A stretch of 64,000 nucleotides of DNA from Senimuribacter intestinalis (GCA_943192975.1 CALPCJ010000015.1:1-64000); one strand, 5' to 3'; shown: positions 1 through 7,955, counted from the first letter of the stretch. Program-made: numbers and translations. The notes: generated by a model not told the origin, from the sequence alone.

Positions 1-107
1 GGTAACTTAACTTTAACACAAAAATGAGATCTTGCAATTTTTTTATTCAGTTGTAACACATCTATTGTAAACCTACAAGAGATTTTGACAAAATTGTGTA
101 CACCTGC

Positions 108-137
108 TTGAAAAGAGCGAGGCAAGTATAGTATAAT
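108..137 (+). promoter_or_regulatory. Promoter of the first Na/Pi cotransporter gene
   Basis: TTGAAA at 108-113 and TATAAT at 132-137 are separated by 18 bp, giving a good sigma-A-type promoter about 40 bp before the start codon. At 2-18 lie GTAACT and TTAACA spaced 11 bp apart, which loosely resembles a Pho box. That part is weak because the upstream region is cut by the window edge. Confidence 0.6.
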
Positions 138-180
138 TAAAACAAAAGTTATAGTAGAATTTTACATTGGAGAGAATATT

Positions 181-1941
181 TTGGATTTACAAGCTGTACT
201 TACAATGCTCGGCGGTGTAGGGCTTTTCCTTTATGGAATGAAGCTGATGGGACAATCCCTGGAACGCTTTGCCGGAGCGAAGATGGAGAAAACCCTTGAG
301 AGACTGACCAGCAGCAGAGGCAAGGGAGTCCTCCTTGGCGCAGGAGTAACGGCAGTCATTCAGAGTTCGTCGGCGACGATTATTATGGTAATCGGTTTTT
401 TAAACGCCGGCATTCTGAAACTGGTACAGGCAGTTCCCGTCATTATGGGTGCCAATATTGGTACGACCATCACCGCTCAGATTTTGAGACTGGGAGATAT
501 TAACAACGATAATTTCCTTCTGCAGATGCTGAAGCCAGTATCTTTTGCGCCTCTCTGTGTTGTGATTGGCGCTTTTGCTATGCTGATTTCTAAGAAAAAC
601 AAGACCAAAGATAAGGCTGGTATCGCTGTTGGGCTGGGGATTTTGTTCATCGGAATGAATATGATGGAGTCCAGTTTTAAGCCGCTGGCAAGCTCGCCGG
701 AATTTATGCAGATTTTTCTGGTGTTGACCAATCCGGTGCTGGGCGTTCTTGCCGGCATGGCAGTAACTGTGCTGCTGCAGAGTTCTTCTGCTTCTGTCGG
801 CGTACTGCAGGCTATGTCTGCAACCGGCGCTATTACTTTTTCCATGGCGGCGCCTATTGTTATCGGACAAAACATCGGAAAATGCGTCACGGTGCTTCTT
901 GCAAGTATCGGCACCAATAAAAATTCACGTAGGGCTGTCTGTATTGATATCACAATGTCCATTGCAGGTGCAGTAATTTTTCTGCTGCTGATTTATGTAT
1001 ATCAGGGGCTGTTTGGATTTAGCTTCTGGGATAAACCTGTAAATAGAGGTCGTATTGCAGATTTCCATACTTTATTTAATCTAGCAACCTGTATATTTAT
1101 GTTGCCTTGTGTAAACCTCTTGATTCAGTTCTCGAAGAAAATCGTCAAAGACAAGAATGTTTCTAAAATCGATGAAGAACTGCAACTGCTGGATCCGATT
1201 TTTATTCCTACGCCGGCGCTGGCTCTGGAACAGTGCAAAAAAGTCATGGTTTCTATGACGGATGCTGCTTTGGAAAATTATCGCCTGGCGTCGAACTGCT
1301 TGTTTAAGTATAGGACTGAAGATTTCGAGAAAATCAAAGAAAATGAAAATTTCCTGGATAAGACCGAAACCGTTCTGGGGGATTATCTGGTTCGCATTAC
1401 AGAGCAGCATTTGGATGTGGAGCAGAACCGTTTGGCGACGGAATTTATGCACACCGTAGGTGATTTTGAACGGATTGGAGACCACTGCCAGAATCTTCTT
1501 GATGTAGCAGAGTTTAATATGGAACAGAATATAGTCTTTTCTGAGGATGCTCTTTGTGAATTGAGATATCTGCAGGCAGCAGTAGATGAGGCGCTCAGCG
1601 TAACGGTTACTGCCTATCAGGAAGAGAAGGAAAGTGTTTGTCATAAAATTGGTCCTCTTGAAGACAATGTGGATTATTTGGTGGATATGCTGAAATCCAA
1701 ACATATCGATCGCCTGAAAGCTGGTCAATGCAGTACGCAGGGCGGCATTTCCTATGTGGAAATTCTGACTAACATGGAACGAATCTCAGACCATTGCATC
1801 AACATTGCGCAGCATCTGCACCAGCGTATCGTGCGGCAGAGCCTGGATACCCATAAGAGTGAAGTCTTTGATAGAGATTCTGATGAATACAAAGCGATGA
1901 CTGCATATTATGAAAAACAGTTCCTGGATCCTGTTCGGTAA
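181..1941 (+). CDS. Na/Pi cotransporter family protein with PhoU-like C-terminal domain
   Basis: Predicted sodium-dependent phosphate importer of the NptA/PF02690 type. The N-terminal ~320 residues are hydrophobic and hold the two inverted-repeat signatures of the family, QSSSA near residues 61 and 200, each in a glycine-rich segment. Residues ~345-570 are helical and PhoU-like, with two ERI(G/S)DHC-type motifs, as in many Firmicute members. The start is TTG at 181, preceded by GGAGAG at 169-174; no better ATG is in frame. It is 586 aa, a normal family length. It is monocistronic, followed by its own spacer and a separate promoter. A paralogue lies at 29264-31006 next to a two-component system. 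Transport of phosphate is inferred from the family. Confidence 0.93.
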   Translation: MDLQAVLTMLGGVGLFLYGMKLMGQSLERFAGAKMEKTLERLTSSRGKGVLLGAGVTAVIQSSSATIIMVIGFLNAGILKLVQAVPVIMGANIGTTITAQILRLGDINNDNFLLQMLKPVSFAPLCVVIGAFAMLISKKNKTKDKAGIAVGLGILFIGMNMMESSFKPLASSPEFMQIFLVLTNPVLGVLAGMAVTVLLQSSSASVGVLQAMSATGAITFSMAAPIVIGQNIGKCVTVLLASIGTNKNSRRAVCIDITMSIAGAVIFLLLIYVYQGLFGFSFWDKPVNRGRIADFHTLFNLATCIFMLPCVNLLIQFSKKIVKDKNVSKIDEELQLLDPIFIPTPALALEQCKKVMVSMTDAALENYRLASNCLFKYRTEDFEKIKENENFLDKTETVLGDYLVRITEQHLDVEQNRLATEFMHTVGDFERIGDHCQNLLDVAEFNMEQNIVFSEDALCELRYLQAAVDEALSVTVTAYQEEKESVCHKIGPLEDNVDYLVDMLKSKHIDRLKAGQCSTQGGISYVEILTNMERISDHCINIAQHLHQRIVRQSLDTHKSEVFDRDSDEYKAMTAYYEKQFLDPVR

Positions 1942-1958
1942 GAAAAACAAAAAAATGC

Positions 1959-1987
1959 TTGACTGTATTTGGAAAAAGGAGTATACT
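1959..1987 (+). promoter_or_regulatory. Strong promoter with no protein gene behind it
   Basis: TTGACT (1959-1964), a 17-bp spacer and TATACT (1982-1987). The next coding sequence is 460 bp away, beyond a terminator at 2084-2106 and two tRNA genes, so the promoter appears to serve a short non-coding transcript. Confidence 0.7.
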
Positions 1988-1993
1988 CTACGT

Positions 1994-2110
1994 TAGAGAG
2001 ATGATAAAGAATAAGTCTAGATGCAGACTATAAATGTATCAATAATTAATTATCACTAAATGAAGAGTGAGAGTAAACTTTATGAGCGGCTAAACAGCCG
2101 CTCTTTCGCA
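1994..2110 (+). ncRNA. Candidate small RNA, ~115 nt
   Basis: The transcript is bounded by the promoter at 1959-1987 and an intrinsic terminator at 2084-2106 (GAGCGGCT, loop AAAC, AGCCGCTC, then TTTCG). No ORF longer than ten codons with a ribosome site is present. The body is AT-rich and contains a short inverted repeat, AGTCTAGATGCAGACT. I do not recognise it as 6S, tmRNA, SRP RNA or a riboswitch, and a terminator separates it from the tRNAs. It could be a trans-acting small RNA or a leader peptide transcript. The call rests only on promoter-terminator geometry. Confidence 0.45.
2084..2106 (+). terminator. Intrinsic terminator of the candidate small RNA
   Basis: An 8-bp perfect stem, GAGCGGCT/AGCCGCTC, with a 4-nt loop, followed by a short T tract. 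Confidence 0.75.
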
Positions 2111-2128
2111 TTTCGTGAGATAATTATA

Positions 2129-2157
2129 TTGAATTCGCGCGCAAAAAGGTATATAAT
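2129..2157 (+). promoter_or_regulatory. Promoter of the tRNA-Gly/tRNA-Ala pair
   Basis: TTGAAT (2129-2134), 17-bp spacer, TATAAT (2152-2157), ending 15 bp before the tRNA-Gly 5' end. Confidence 0.75.
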
Positions 2158-2172
2158 AAAAAAGGTTACTGT

Positions 2173-2246
2173 GCGGGCATAGTTCATCGGTAGAATATCA
2201 GCTTCCCAAGCTGAGGAGGTGGGTTCGACTCCCATTGCCCGCTCCA
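2173..2246 (+). tRNA. tRNA-Gly (anticodon CCC)
   Basis: The acceptor stem GCGGGCA pairs with TGCCCGC. The anticodon loop is TTCCCAA, giving anticodon CCC for GGG codons. The T-arm has GGTTCGACTCC, and the CCA end is encoded. Confidence 0.95.
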
Positions 2247-2298
2247 TGAATATACTTGCAATAAGACTGAAACTGAGCTATAATCGAATCATAAGCGT

Positions 2299-2374
2299 GG
2301 GGGATTGGCGCAGCTGGGAGCGCGTTTGACTGGCAGTCAAAAGGTCAGGGGTTCGAACCCCCTATTCTCCACCA
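2299..2374 (+). tRNA. tRNA-Ala (anticodon GGC)
   Basis: The anticodon stem-loop is TTTGA-CTGGCAG-TCAAA, anticodon GGC. The acceptor stem carries the G3-U70 wobble pair that identifies alanine tRNAs, the T-loop is GTTCGAAC, and CCA is encoded. It is probably cotranscribed with tRNA-Gly 52 bp upstream. Confidence 0.95.
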
Positions 2375-2380
2375 ATGAAA

Positions 2381-2404
2381 AGCAGGTTGAACACCTGCTT
2401 TTTT
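2381..2404 (+). terminator. Terminator of the tRNA pair
   Basis: AGCAGGT, loop TGAAC, ACCTGCT, followed by TTTTT. It starts 7 bp after the tRNA-Ala CCA end. Confidence 0.9.
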
Positions 2405-2454
2405 CCATCTCGGAGTATATCAGAAGCAAAAAATCAGAAAGCTAGAGAAATGAA

Positions 2455-3171
2455 ATGAATCGATTGACAAAAATTATTTTAAAGAATATTTTTCGTGTAC
2501 CGTCAATTTTTGGTAGAATTTACTGGTATGCGGCACATCCGGAACGCTATAGCGGAGAGGAAAAGCTGCGGCCGCTGCAATATATTGTAGAGCGTGCCAA
2601 AATCAGCGGAAATTTGGATATCAAAGTCTATGGAAGAGAGAATATTCCGGAGAAGGATGGGTATATTTTTTATCCCAATCATCAGGGAATTTTTGATGGT
2701 TTTGCAATGATTGAAGCCTGCCAGAGACCAATTTGTCCTGTCATGAAGCAGGAACTAATGAAAATCCCCGGTGTAAAGCAGATTTTTACCTGTATGAATG
2801 CGCTTCCTATGGACAGACGCGATGTGAAACAGTCCCTTAGAGTAATCAACGAAGTAAGTCATCGTGTAATGCAGGGCGAAAACTGTATTATCTTTGCTGA
2901 GGGGACAAGAAGCAGAAACGGAAATCAGCTGCTGGAGTTTAAGGGAGGTAGTTTTAAAGCGGCGGTCAAGGCGAAATGTCCTGTCGTTCCTGTAGCTTTG
3001 ATTGACGCATATAAGCCATTTGACAGAAATGTACCGGGGTTTATTACAGTGCAGGTGCATATATTAAAGCCAATCTATTATGAGGAATATGCGGGCAAAA
3101 AAACAACTGAAATTGCCCAGATGGTGAAAAGCAGGATTGAAGAAAACATTGCGGTGTATGCTGAAAATTAA
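2455..3171 (+). CDS. Lysophospholipid acyltransferase (PlsC-like)
   Basis: Predicted 1-acyl-glycerol-3-phosphate acyltransferase, which adds the second acyl chain in phosphatidic acid synthesis at the inner membrane face. The catalytic NHX4D motif is visible as NHQGIFD (His76, Asp81), and the glycerol-phosphate-binding block is FAEGTRSRNG around Glu149. At 238 aa it has the standard length. The ribosome site before the ATG is weak (AGAGAAATGA). It is followed by a terminator shared with the convergent flippase gene, so it is probably transcribed alone. The exact lipid substrate cannot be told. Confidence 0.9.
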   Translation: MNRLTKIILKNIFRVPSIFGRIYWYAAHPERYSGEEKLRPLQYIVERAKISGNLDIKVYGRENIPEKDGYIFYPNHQGIFDGFAMIEACQRPICPVMKQELMKIPGVKQIFTCMNALPMDRRDVKQSLRVINEVSHRVMQGENCIIFAEGTRSRNGNQLLEFKGGSFKAAVKAKCPVVPVALIDAYKPFDRNVPGFITVQVHILKPIYYEEYAGKKTTEIAQMVKSRIEENIAVYAEN

Positions 3172-3172
3172 C

Positions 3173-3220
3173 AGAACATGAACATGGCTGTCCTTTTAAG
3201 GAAGGTCATGTTCTTTTTTT
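3173..3220. terminator. Bidirectional terminator between convergent genes
   Basis: AGAACATGA at 3173-3181 pairs with TCATGTTCT at 3206-3214, with an inner CCTT/AAGG pairing and a T-run to the right. The right arm contains the stop codon of the minus-strand gene. Confidence 0.85.
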
Positions 3221-4531
3221 ATGTAATCTTAATGCATGTAAATTCTTGGAAAGTAGAATTATATTGGAAAGCGCAATGGCAATCAGATATCCGTAAATAT
3301 TCAGTGCAGGAATCCCAGTAAAGATAATTAGAAATATCAAAAGCAGCAATTGTTGAAACAGCGAATTGCGGAAAGATTGACCCTCGCAGCCAATTCCAAT
3401 AAGCAGACTGGTTGTGGAGGCTGTCATATATAAAAGGGGCGCCAGCAGTCCGGCAAGGCGGATCATCAGTCCTAAATTGTCCTGTTTATAGAAAAATTGT
3501 CCCATGGAATCTGCGAAAAAGAAAAAGACGGCACAAGTTAAAATTCCAATAAAAAAGGAAAGTGCCAAGGTTCGTGTAATGAGTCTGCCGACAAATTTTT
3601 CTTTTCCAGCAGCGGCCATAGTAGATATTTTAGGAACCACGATTGAGCAAACTGCACCCACCAGAATCATGGGGTAGTTGATAAGGGGAAAGACCATACC
3701 CTTATACTGTCCCAGCAGTGACAACGCTTCGGAGGTTGGATAGCCGCAGGTGCATAGCCGCAGTTTTACAATGACAGAGGAAAAAGCATTAACTCCTTCT
3801 AAAAGGCACTGGGTCAGGCAGATAGGTGCAGCGCCTTTTGCCAGTGAAAGGAGAACATTGGAAATTTCTTTTCGCGTCGGCATAGGTGTTTTAACTTTCG
3901 GCTTAGTTTTTTTATAATATAGCAGCAGCAGTAAGACGCTTTGCATTTCTCCGATGGCGTAACACAGATAAACCAGAGTTACTGCAGGAAAATCAAACCG
4001 ATTGAGGCAGAATCGTATAAGAAGGTATAAAATAGGAAAGCGCAGAATTTTTTCACTGATGTTGATTGCAGAGGGAATTCTTATCTTTGTAAGTCCCAGA
4101 AAGTGTCCCTTAGTGATGTTAGAGATGGACATTAAAATCATTAAAGGACAGGTAGCGAGGATGGGATAAACAAGCTTGCTGTCGCCAAGAAAACCGGAGG
4201 CGATAGGCTTTGCGGTAATTAAACCGATACCAACAAGAAAAACAGACCAGAAAAAGCTGGCACAGGTAGCGATTTTTACAGACTGATTCATTTCGGTATA
4301 GGCTGCAAAATGCTGGTTTTTTGCGGAAATTTTAGACATGGTAACAACGATGCCCTCTGTCATAAAGGAAAGAAAAAGGCAGTTGATGGGAGCTATCAGG
4401 CTTAAGAGACCGAGGCCTTCTGCGCCGAGAATTCTGGTTAGATATATGTTGAAAATAAATTCAATTAGACCGATAATCAGATTAGATACGGCCAGTACCA
4501 TGATATTTTGTTTTACTTTTCCAAAGGTCAT
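3206..4531 (-). CDS. SpoVB-like polysaccharide flippase (MATE/MOP superfamily)
   Basis: Integral membrane protein of about 441 aa with 12-14 predicted hydrophobic helices. It resembles stage V sporulation protein B and oligosaccharide flippases: the N-terminus has the LTRILGAEGLGLLSL block and the middle the LGQYKGMVFPLINYP block typical of SpoVB proteins. Such proteins flip lipid-linked sugars or peptidoglycan precursors; SpoVB acts in spore cortex formation, but general envelope roles are as likely. The start is the ATG at 4531 because AAGGAG sits 7 nt upstream; a longer in-frame reading from 4588 has no ribosome site. It is convergent with the PlsC gene and divergent from the dynamin-like gene. 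Confidence 0.88.
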   Translation of the reverse strand: MTFGKVKQNIMVLAVSNLIIGLIEFIFNIYLTRILGAEGLGLLSLIAPINCLFLSFMTEGIVVTMSKISAKNQHFAAYTEMNQSVKIATCASFFWSVFLVGIGLITAKPIASGFLGDSKLVYPILATCPLMILMSISNITKGHFLGLTKIRIPSAINISEKILRFPILYLLIRFCLNRFDFPAVTLVYLCYAIGEMQSVLLLLLYYKKTKPKVKTPMPTRKEISNVLLSLAKGAAPICLTQCLLEGVNAFSSVIVKLRLCTCGYPTSEALSLLGQYKGMVFPLINYPMILVGAVCSIVVPKISTMAAAGKEKFVGRLITRTLALSFFIGILTCAVFFFFADSMGQFFYKQDNLGLMIRLAGLLAPLLYMTASTTSLLIGIGCEGQSFRNSLFQQLLLLIFLIIFTGIPALNIYGYLIAIALSNIILLSKNLHALRLHKKRT

Positions 4532-4978
4532 AGACACACTCCTTGATATGCCTATATATATGAGAGAGGAACTAACAGTATACATCATTACAAACGGAAT
4601 ACTTGAAAATTTAGAAGATATATGCTATGCCAATATATAACATTCAAACAATGACAAGAATGGAGCTGTATTGCAAGGAGAAGATAGGAATGTTCTGTGC
4701 GGCAGGGCAAACCCACGAAAAACGTTTAGTGCTTTTTTGGAACAGACAAAACTGACAGCTTTTTAGATTTTTGTCAGTTCTGTCAGGATTTCAGTCTATT
4801 AAGATGGCTTTTTTCACGATTTGCTGACAAAATTCTGTATGCCGCTATCATTTGTCAGTATTGATGGTTCGTGATACTTTTCGCGCGTTTGCCGTGTCTA
4901 TGCGCCGGTTTGTATTGCACTGCATAATTTCCTGTGATATACTGAAAAAGTCAGTAATTTATTAGGAGAAACATTTTA
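4532..4978. other. Divergent intergenic region with repeated CTGACA/TGTCAG hexamers
   Basis: No gene is seen. Five copies of the hexamer CTGACA or its complement occur at 4752, 4772, 4781, 4824 and 4853. The first two form an inverted repeat, AACTGAC/GTCAGTT. They lie upstream of the GTPase promoter at 4915-4943 and could be operator sites; no regulator is known. Confidence 0.35.
4915..4943 (+). promoter_or_regulatory. Promoter of the dynamin-like GTPase gene
   Basis: TTGCAC (4915-4920), 17-bp spacer, TATACT (4938-4943), with the ribosome site TTAGGAG 18 bp further downstream. Confidence 0.75.
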
Positions 4979-6211
4979 ATGAGCGGAAAAGTTTTAGAGC
5001 AAAGTCAGAGCGTATATGAACTGCTTGCAGCGGATGGAGCCTGCAGCGGGCAGGCGAAAGAAGTGCGGACTTTAATTGATAAATTGCAAAAAAGAGATAT
5101 GACGGTATCGATCATCGGTCAGTTTAAGAGAGGAAAGAGCAGCCTTTCCAATGCGATTTTGGGGGCTGAGATTTTGCCTGTCGGCATTGTACCTATTACA
5201 TCGGCTGTTACTCGTGTTGTTTATGGAGATAAAGGGTGTGAGGTGCATTTTCAAAATGGCGTGGTGACACCGATTGAGTTTGAAGAGCTTTCGGCATTTA
5301 TTAGCGAGCAGGAAAATGCGGATAACAGGTTAGGAGTGGATTCGGTGATTTTGCGTACGCCATCGGAGTTTCTCAAAGATGGTTTAACCTTTGTGGATAC
5401 GCCTGGCGTTGGTTCTTTTCATAAAAATAACACGGAAACGGCATATCACTACATGAAGGAAAGTGATGCGGTGATTTTCCTGCTGTCAGTGGACAGTCCC
5501 ATTAATCAGATTGAGATTGATTTTCTACAGAGTACCAAAGAATTTGCAGGGAAATTTTATTTTGCTGTAAATAAGATTGATGTGGTTGGAGAAGCGGATT
5601 TACAGGCTTATGTGCAGTACTGCCAGAAACTTCTCTGTCAGCTGATGGGTGTTGACTCTGTAGCAATGTTTCCTGTCAGCGCTAAAACGGGTGCTGGCGT
5701 AGAGGAATTGAAAACCTCCATTGCTGAGGACTGCCTGAAAAATGTCGGAGAGATTCTGGAGGAGTCCGCAGCCAAGAAACTGAAAGATTTGATTTCCAGA
5801 ACGTTGAATCAGCTGGATTTTTACTGGAAAGCTATGAACATGGAATACAAGGAGCTTGATGATTGTTTTGAGCAAATCCATGAGACCGTTCAGGCATGCA
5901 GAACAAAAGCTGCAGCAACGGAAGGCTTTTATGAACTGCATTTAAACGAAATCAAGATACAGCTGTCGGCGAAGGTATTGGAGCTGTTTGGCATGGAGTA
6001 TCAATATGAGATTGAAGAATTGCCAGCAGGACTTGTGGTAATGAGTAAAGACGACTTCTTGCGTGAGGTCGATACGCTATGCAATGATTTGAATACAACT
6101 TTGAGTGATATTTTGCTTTATAGGGAAGAAAATGCTTATGCAGTTGTGCGCAGAATCAATGCGATTAATAGACTAGGTCGGAGTTTGCGCAGAATCAGAG
6201 AGGAATTATAA
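4979..6211 (+). CDS. Dynamin-family GTPase
   Basis: Predicted bacterial dynamin-like protein of 410 aa. All G motifs are present: the P-loop GQFKRGKSS (residues 47-55), a G2 threonine in the PITSAVTR block (residues 72-79), DTPG at 140-143 and NKID at 198-201. The C-terminal ~170 residues are helical and charged, consistent with a short stalk but without an obvious paddle or transmembrane segment. It is therefore shorter than classic bacterial dynamins. Family members remodel or repair membranes; a specific role is unknown. A ribosome site (AGGAGA) precedes the ATG by 8 nt. The gene has its own promoter and a short terminator, and it stands alone. Confidence 0.85.
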   Translation: MSGKVLEQSQSVYELLAADGACSGQAKEVRTLIDKLQKRDMTVSIIGQFKRGKSSLSNAILGAEILPVGIVPITSAVTRVVYGDKGCEVHFQNGVVTPIEFEELSAFISEQENADNRLGVDSVILRTPSEFLKDGLTFVDTPGVGSFHKNNTETAYHYMKESDAVIFLLSVDSPINQIEIDFLQSTKEFAGKFYFAVNKIDVVGEADLQAYVQYCQKLLCQLMGVDSVAMFPVSAKTGAGVEELKTSIAEDCLKNVGEILEESAAKKLKDLISRTLNQLDFYWKAMNMEYKELDDCFEQIHETVQACRTKAAATEGFYELHLNEIKIQLSAKVLELFGMEYQYEIEELPAGLVVMSKDDFLREVDTLCNDLNTTLSDILLYREENAYAVVRRINAINRLGRSLRRIREEL

Positions 6212-6218
6212 GAATTAA

Positions 6219-6236
6219 GGGAGATATCTCCCTTTT
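6219..6236 (+). terminator. Short palindromic terminator after the GTPase gene
   Basis: GGGAGAT directly followed by ATCTCCC and TTTT, ending 3 bp before the next tRNA. The loop must open at the centre of the palindrome, so strength is uncertain. Confidence 0.55.
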
Positions 6237-6238
6237 AT

Positions 6239-6314
6239 GGGTCCGTAGCTCAGCTGGGAGAGCGCTGCGTTCGCAACGCAGAGGCCGTGGGTTCAATCCC
6301 CATCGGGTCCACCA
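6239..6314 (+). tRNA. tRNA-Ala (anticodon CGC)
   Basis: The anticodon arm is CTGCG-TTCGCAA-CGCAG, anticodon CGC for GCG codons. The acceptor stem GGGTCCG/CGGGTCC contains the alanine-specific G3-U70 pair. The T-loop is GTTCAATCC and CCA is encoded. No separate promoter is evident, so it may be read from the GTPase promoter. Confidence 0.94.
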
Positions 6315-6339
6315 TAGAAGATTGAATTACGTCGGAGAC

Positions 6340-6360
6340 AAGCGCTTCGGCGTTTTATAT
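6340..6360 (+). terminator. UUCG-capped hairpin after tRNA-Ala
   Basis: AAGCGC, loop TTCG, GCGTTT and a short T/A tract. It is a plausible weak terminator for the tRNA. Confidence 0.5.
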
Positions 6361-6432
6361 ACATTGTGAGATGAATTGGGGGTCATAGAAATTCTGTAAA
6401 AGGGTGCAAACATTTTCAGAAAATCTTGGGAA

Positions 6433-6461
6433 TTGTAGAGTAACCGTCTTTATGCTATAAT
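6433..6461 (+). promoter_or_regulatory. Promoter of the coiled-coil gene
   Basis: TTGTAG (6433-6438), 17-bp spacer, TATAAT (6456-6461). Confidence 0.6.
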
Positions 6462-6512
6462 AAAAATCCAACGTAAGACTTAGTTGCATGACAGGAGAAG
6501 GGAAGCATTATA

Positions 6513-6950
6513 ATGACAGAAGAAACTAGAATGATTTTGGACAAATTAGAGAGGATGGAAGAGAAATTAAACAGTCTTGATAATAAAGTGACATATCTCG
6601 ACGAGAAGGTATCGTGTCTTGACGAGAAGGTGACGTGCCTTGACGAGAAGGTGACGTGCCTTGACGAGAAGGTGACGTGCCTCGACGAGAAGGTATCGGA
6701 CCTTGACGAAAAGGTGACGTGTCTCGACACAAGAGTTTCGGAGATGGACGAAAGATTTACTAAGGATATCCGAGAGATTAAAATCACATTGGAAAGCGAA
6801 GTAAACAGAAATATAGCAGTTATAGCAGAGGGGCATTTGAGCTTGGATAGAAAACTCGATGAAGCTTTGAAAGTAAACCAGGAAAGAGAAATGCTGCTTC
6901 TTCGTGTAAATCGTTTGGAAACAGAACTTTTAAAGAGAAGAGAACATTAA
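6513..6950 (+). CDS. Coiled-coil protein with LDEKV(T/S)C heptad repeats, function unknown
   Basis: A 145-aa hydrophilic protein that I do not recognise as a named family. Residues ~8-80 are a continuous heptad array: LDNKVTY, then LDEKVSC, LDEKVTC (three times), LDEKVSD, LDEKVTC and LDTRVSE. Leu and Val fill the a/d positions, so a long coiled coil is expected. Cys recurs every seventh residue in most units, which could cross-link helices. The C-terminal part is also helical (RVNRLETELLKRRE). No signal peptide or membrane segment is seen. AGGAG lies 14 nt before the ATG and GGGAAG a few bases nearer. It is monocistronic, with the glycine riboswitch gene downstream. Confidence 0.75.
   Translation: MTEETRMILDKLERMEEKLNSLDNKVTYLDEKVSCLDEKVTCLDEKVTCLDEKVTCLDEKVSDLDEKVTCLDTRVSEMDERFTKDIREIKITLESEVNRNIAVIAEGHLSLDRKLDEALKVNQEREMLLLRVNRLETELLKRREH
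6576..6743 (+). repeat. Eight in-frame 21-bp tandem repeats
   Basis: Units of CTTGACGAGAAGGTGACGTG plus one base encode one heptad each. Central copies are nearly identical in DNA, so the number of units can probably change by slippage without a frameshift. Confidence 0.9.
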
Positions 6951-7021
6951 ACCAGAGATTCTGAAGACAGTGCCCTCCTTTTTACAGGCATTCGCACATA
7001 TTCTGGTGAGGAAAATCCCCG

Positions 7022-7051
7022 TTGACAAGCATTTTTTTTATATGGTATACT
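7022..7051 (+). promoter_or_regulatory. Promoter of the glycine riboswitch transcript
   Basis: TTGACA (7022-7027), 18-bp spacer, TATACT (7046-7051), ending about 20 bp before the aptamer. Confidence 0.8.
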
Positions 7052-7073
7052 TTGTTTATCTGGATGATGGAAT

Positions 7074-7244
7074 CGGGAGAGCGCATGGGCTTAAGGCTAG
7101 CGCCGTGCCGCCGAAGGGGCAAAACTCTCAGGCAACAGGACCGTTTCCGGACAGACCTCTGGAAAGTGTAAAAAGAAACCACCGATGAAGCAACTCTGCC
7201 CGTGAAGGGGCGGAAGAATCTTTCAGGTAAAAAGACAGAGTGTA
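7074..7244 (+). promoter_or_regulatory. Tandem glycine riboswitch (gcvT type)
   Basis: Two consecutive glycine aptamers. The first begins with GGGAGAGC and contains GCCGCCGAAGGGGCAAAACT, then CTCAGGCAACAGGACCG and the closing CCTCTGG. The linker is AAAGAAACC. The second contains CACCGATGAAGCAACTCTG, GAAGGGGCGGAAGAATC and TTTCAGGTAAAAAGACAGAG. These are the signature segments of the family. About 48 nt separate it from the TRIC-type gene. No obvious terminator lies in between, so control may act at the ribosome site or through a structure I cannot see. Confidence 0.93.
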
Positions 7245-7292
7245 ATATTCTATCTCATTTACTCATGCAAGATACGCTTGGAGGTGGTTTTT

Positions 7293-7940
7293 GTGTCTGC
7301 ATATATTTCTTTTATTCTCGAAATTATTGGAACTGTTGCTTTTTCTGTTTCTGGCGCCATGACCGGTATTCGCAAGGGCATGGACATTTTAGGCATTTCT
7401 ATCTTAGGTCTTACTACAGCAGTGGGCGGTGGTGTGATTCGCGACTTAATCTTAGGGATTACACCGCCAAAGACATTTCAGAATCCAATTTATGCTATCG
7501 TAGCGATAGGAACGGCATTAATTGTCTGCACTCCTTGGATGCAAAGGCTCTTTTCTAAAAGGCAGAATTATTATGATTTGATAATGCTTTGGATGGATTC
7601 TGTGGGTCTGGGCATTTTTACTGTTGTAGGAATCGAAACAGCTTATAGTGTTTCTACAGATTTTAGTTTGTTTCTGATGATTTTTGTCGGAGCGGTGACA
7701 GGTGTTGGGGGAGGTGTGCTCCGCGATGTTATGGCACAGGATCCGCCTTATATCTTCGTAAAGCATTTTTATGCCAGCGCTTCTCTGATTGGTGCAGTGA
7801 TTTGCTCTTTGATGTGGGAGCCCTTTGGGCAGGGCGTATCAATTATCGCAGGAGTTGTCATTGTTTTGGTGCTACGGCTTCTGGCTGCAAAGTTCAGATG
7901 GAGTCTGCCGAAACCGGGTGTCGGTACAAGCGACAGGTAA
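7293..7940 (+). CDS. TRIC-type/UPF0126 membrane channel under glycine riboswitch control
   Basis: About 215 aa with seven hydrophobic helices and the internal duplication of the UPF0126/TRIC family: VSGAMTGIRKG and VGGGVIRDLILG in the first half, VTGVGGGVLRDVMA in the second. Prokaryotic TRIC homologues behave as cation channels; glycine-riboswitch-linked members are suspected to move glycine or a counter-ion. The start chosen is GTG at 7293 because GGAGGTGG lies just upstream; a TTG at 7278 would place that ribosome site inside the gene. It is monocistronic, ending at a terminator shared with the PfkB-type gene. Confidence 0.88.
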   Translation: MSAYISFILEIIGTVAFSVSGAMTGIRKGMDILGISILGLTTAVGGGVIRDLILGITPPKTFQNPIYAIVAIGTALIVCTPWMQRLFSKRQNYYDLIMLWMDSVGLGIFTVVGIETAYSVSTDFSLFLMIFVGAVTGVGGGVLRDVMAQDPPYIFVKHFYASASLIGAVICSLMWEPFGQGVSIIAGVVIVLVLRLLAAKFRWSLPKPGVGTSDR

Positions 7941-7955
7941 TGTGGAATATAAAGG

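Noticed and set aside
6455..6836. Minus-strand ORFs over the 21-bp repeats, and the idea of a CRISPR array there
   Set aside because: The repeats are contiguous with no spacers and encode heptads in the plus-strand gene.
7202..7558. Plus-strand ORF starting in the glycine riboswitch
   Set aside because: It covers aptamer sequence and is out of frame with the TRIC-type gene.
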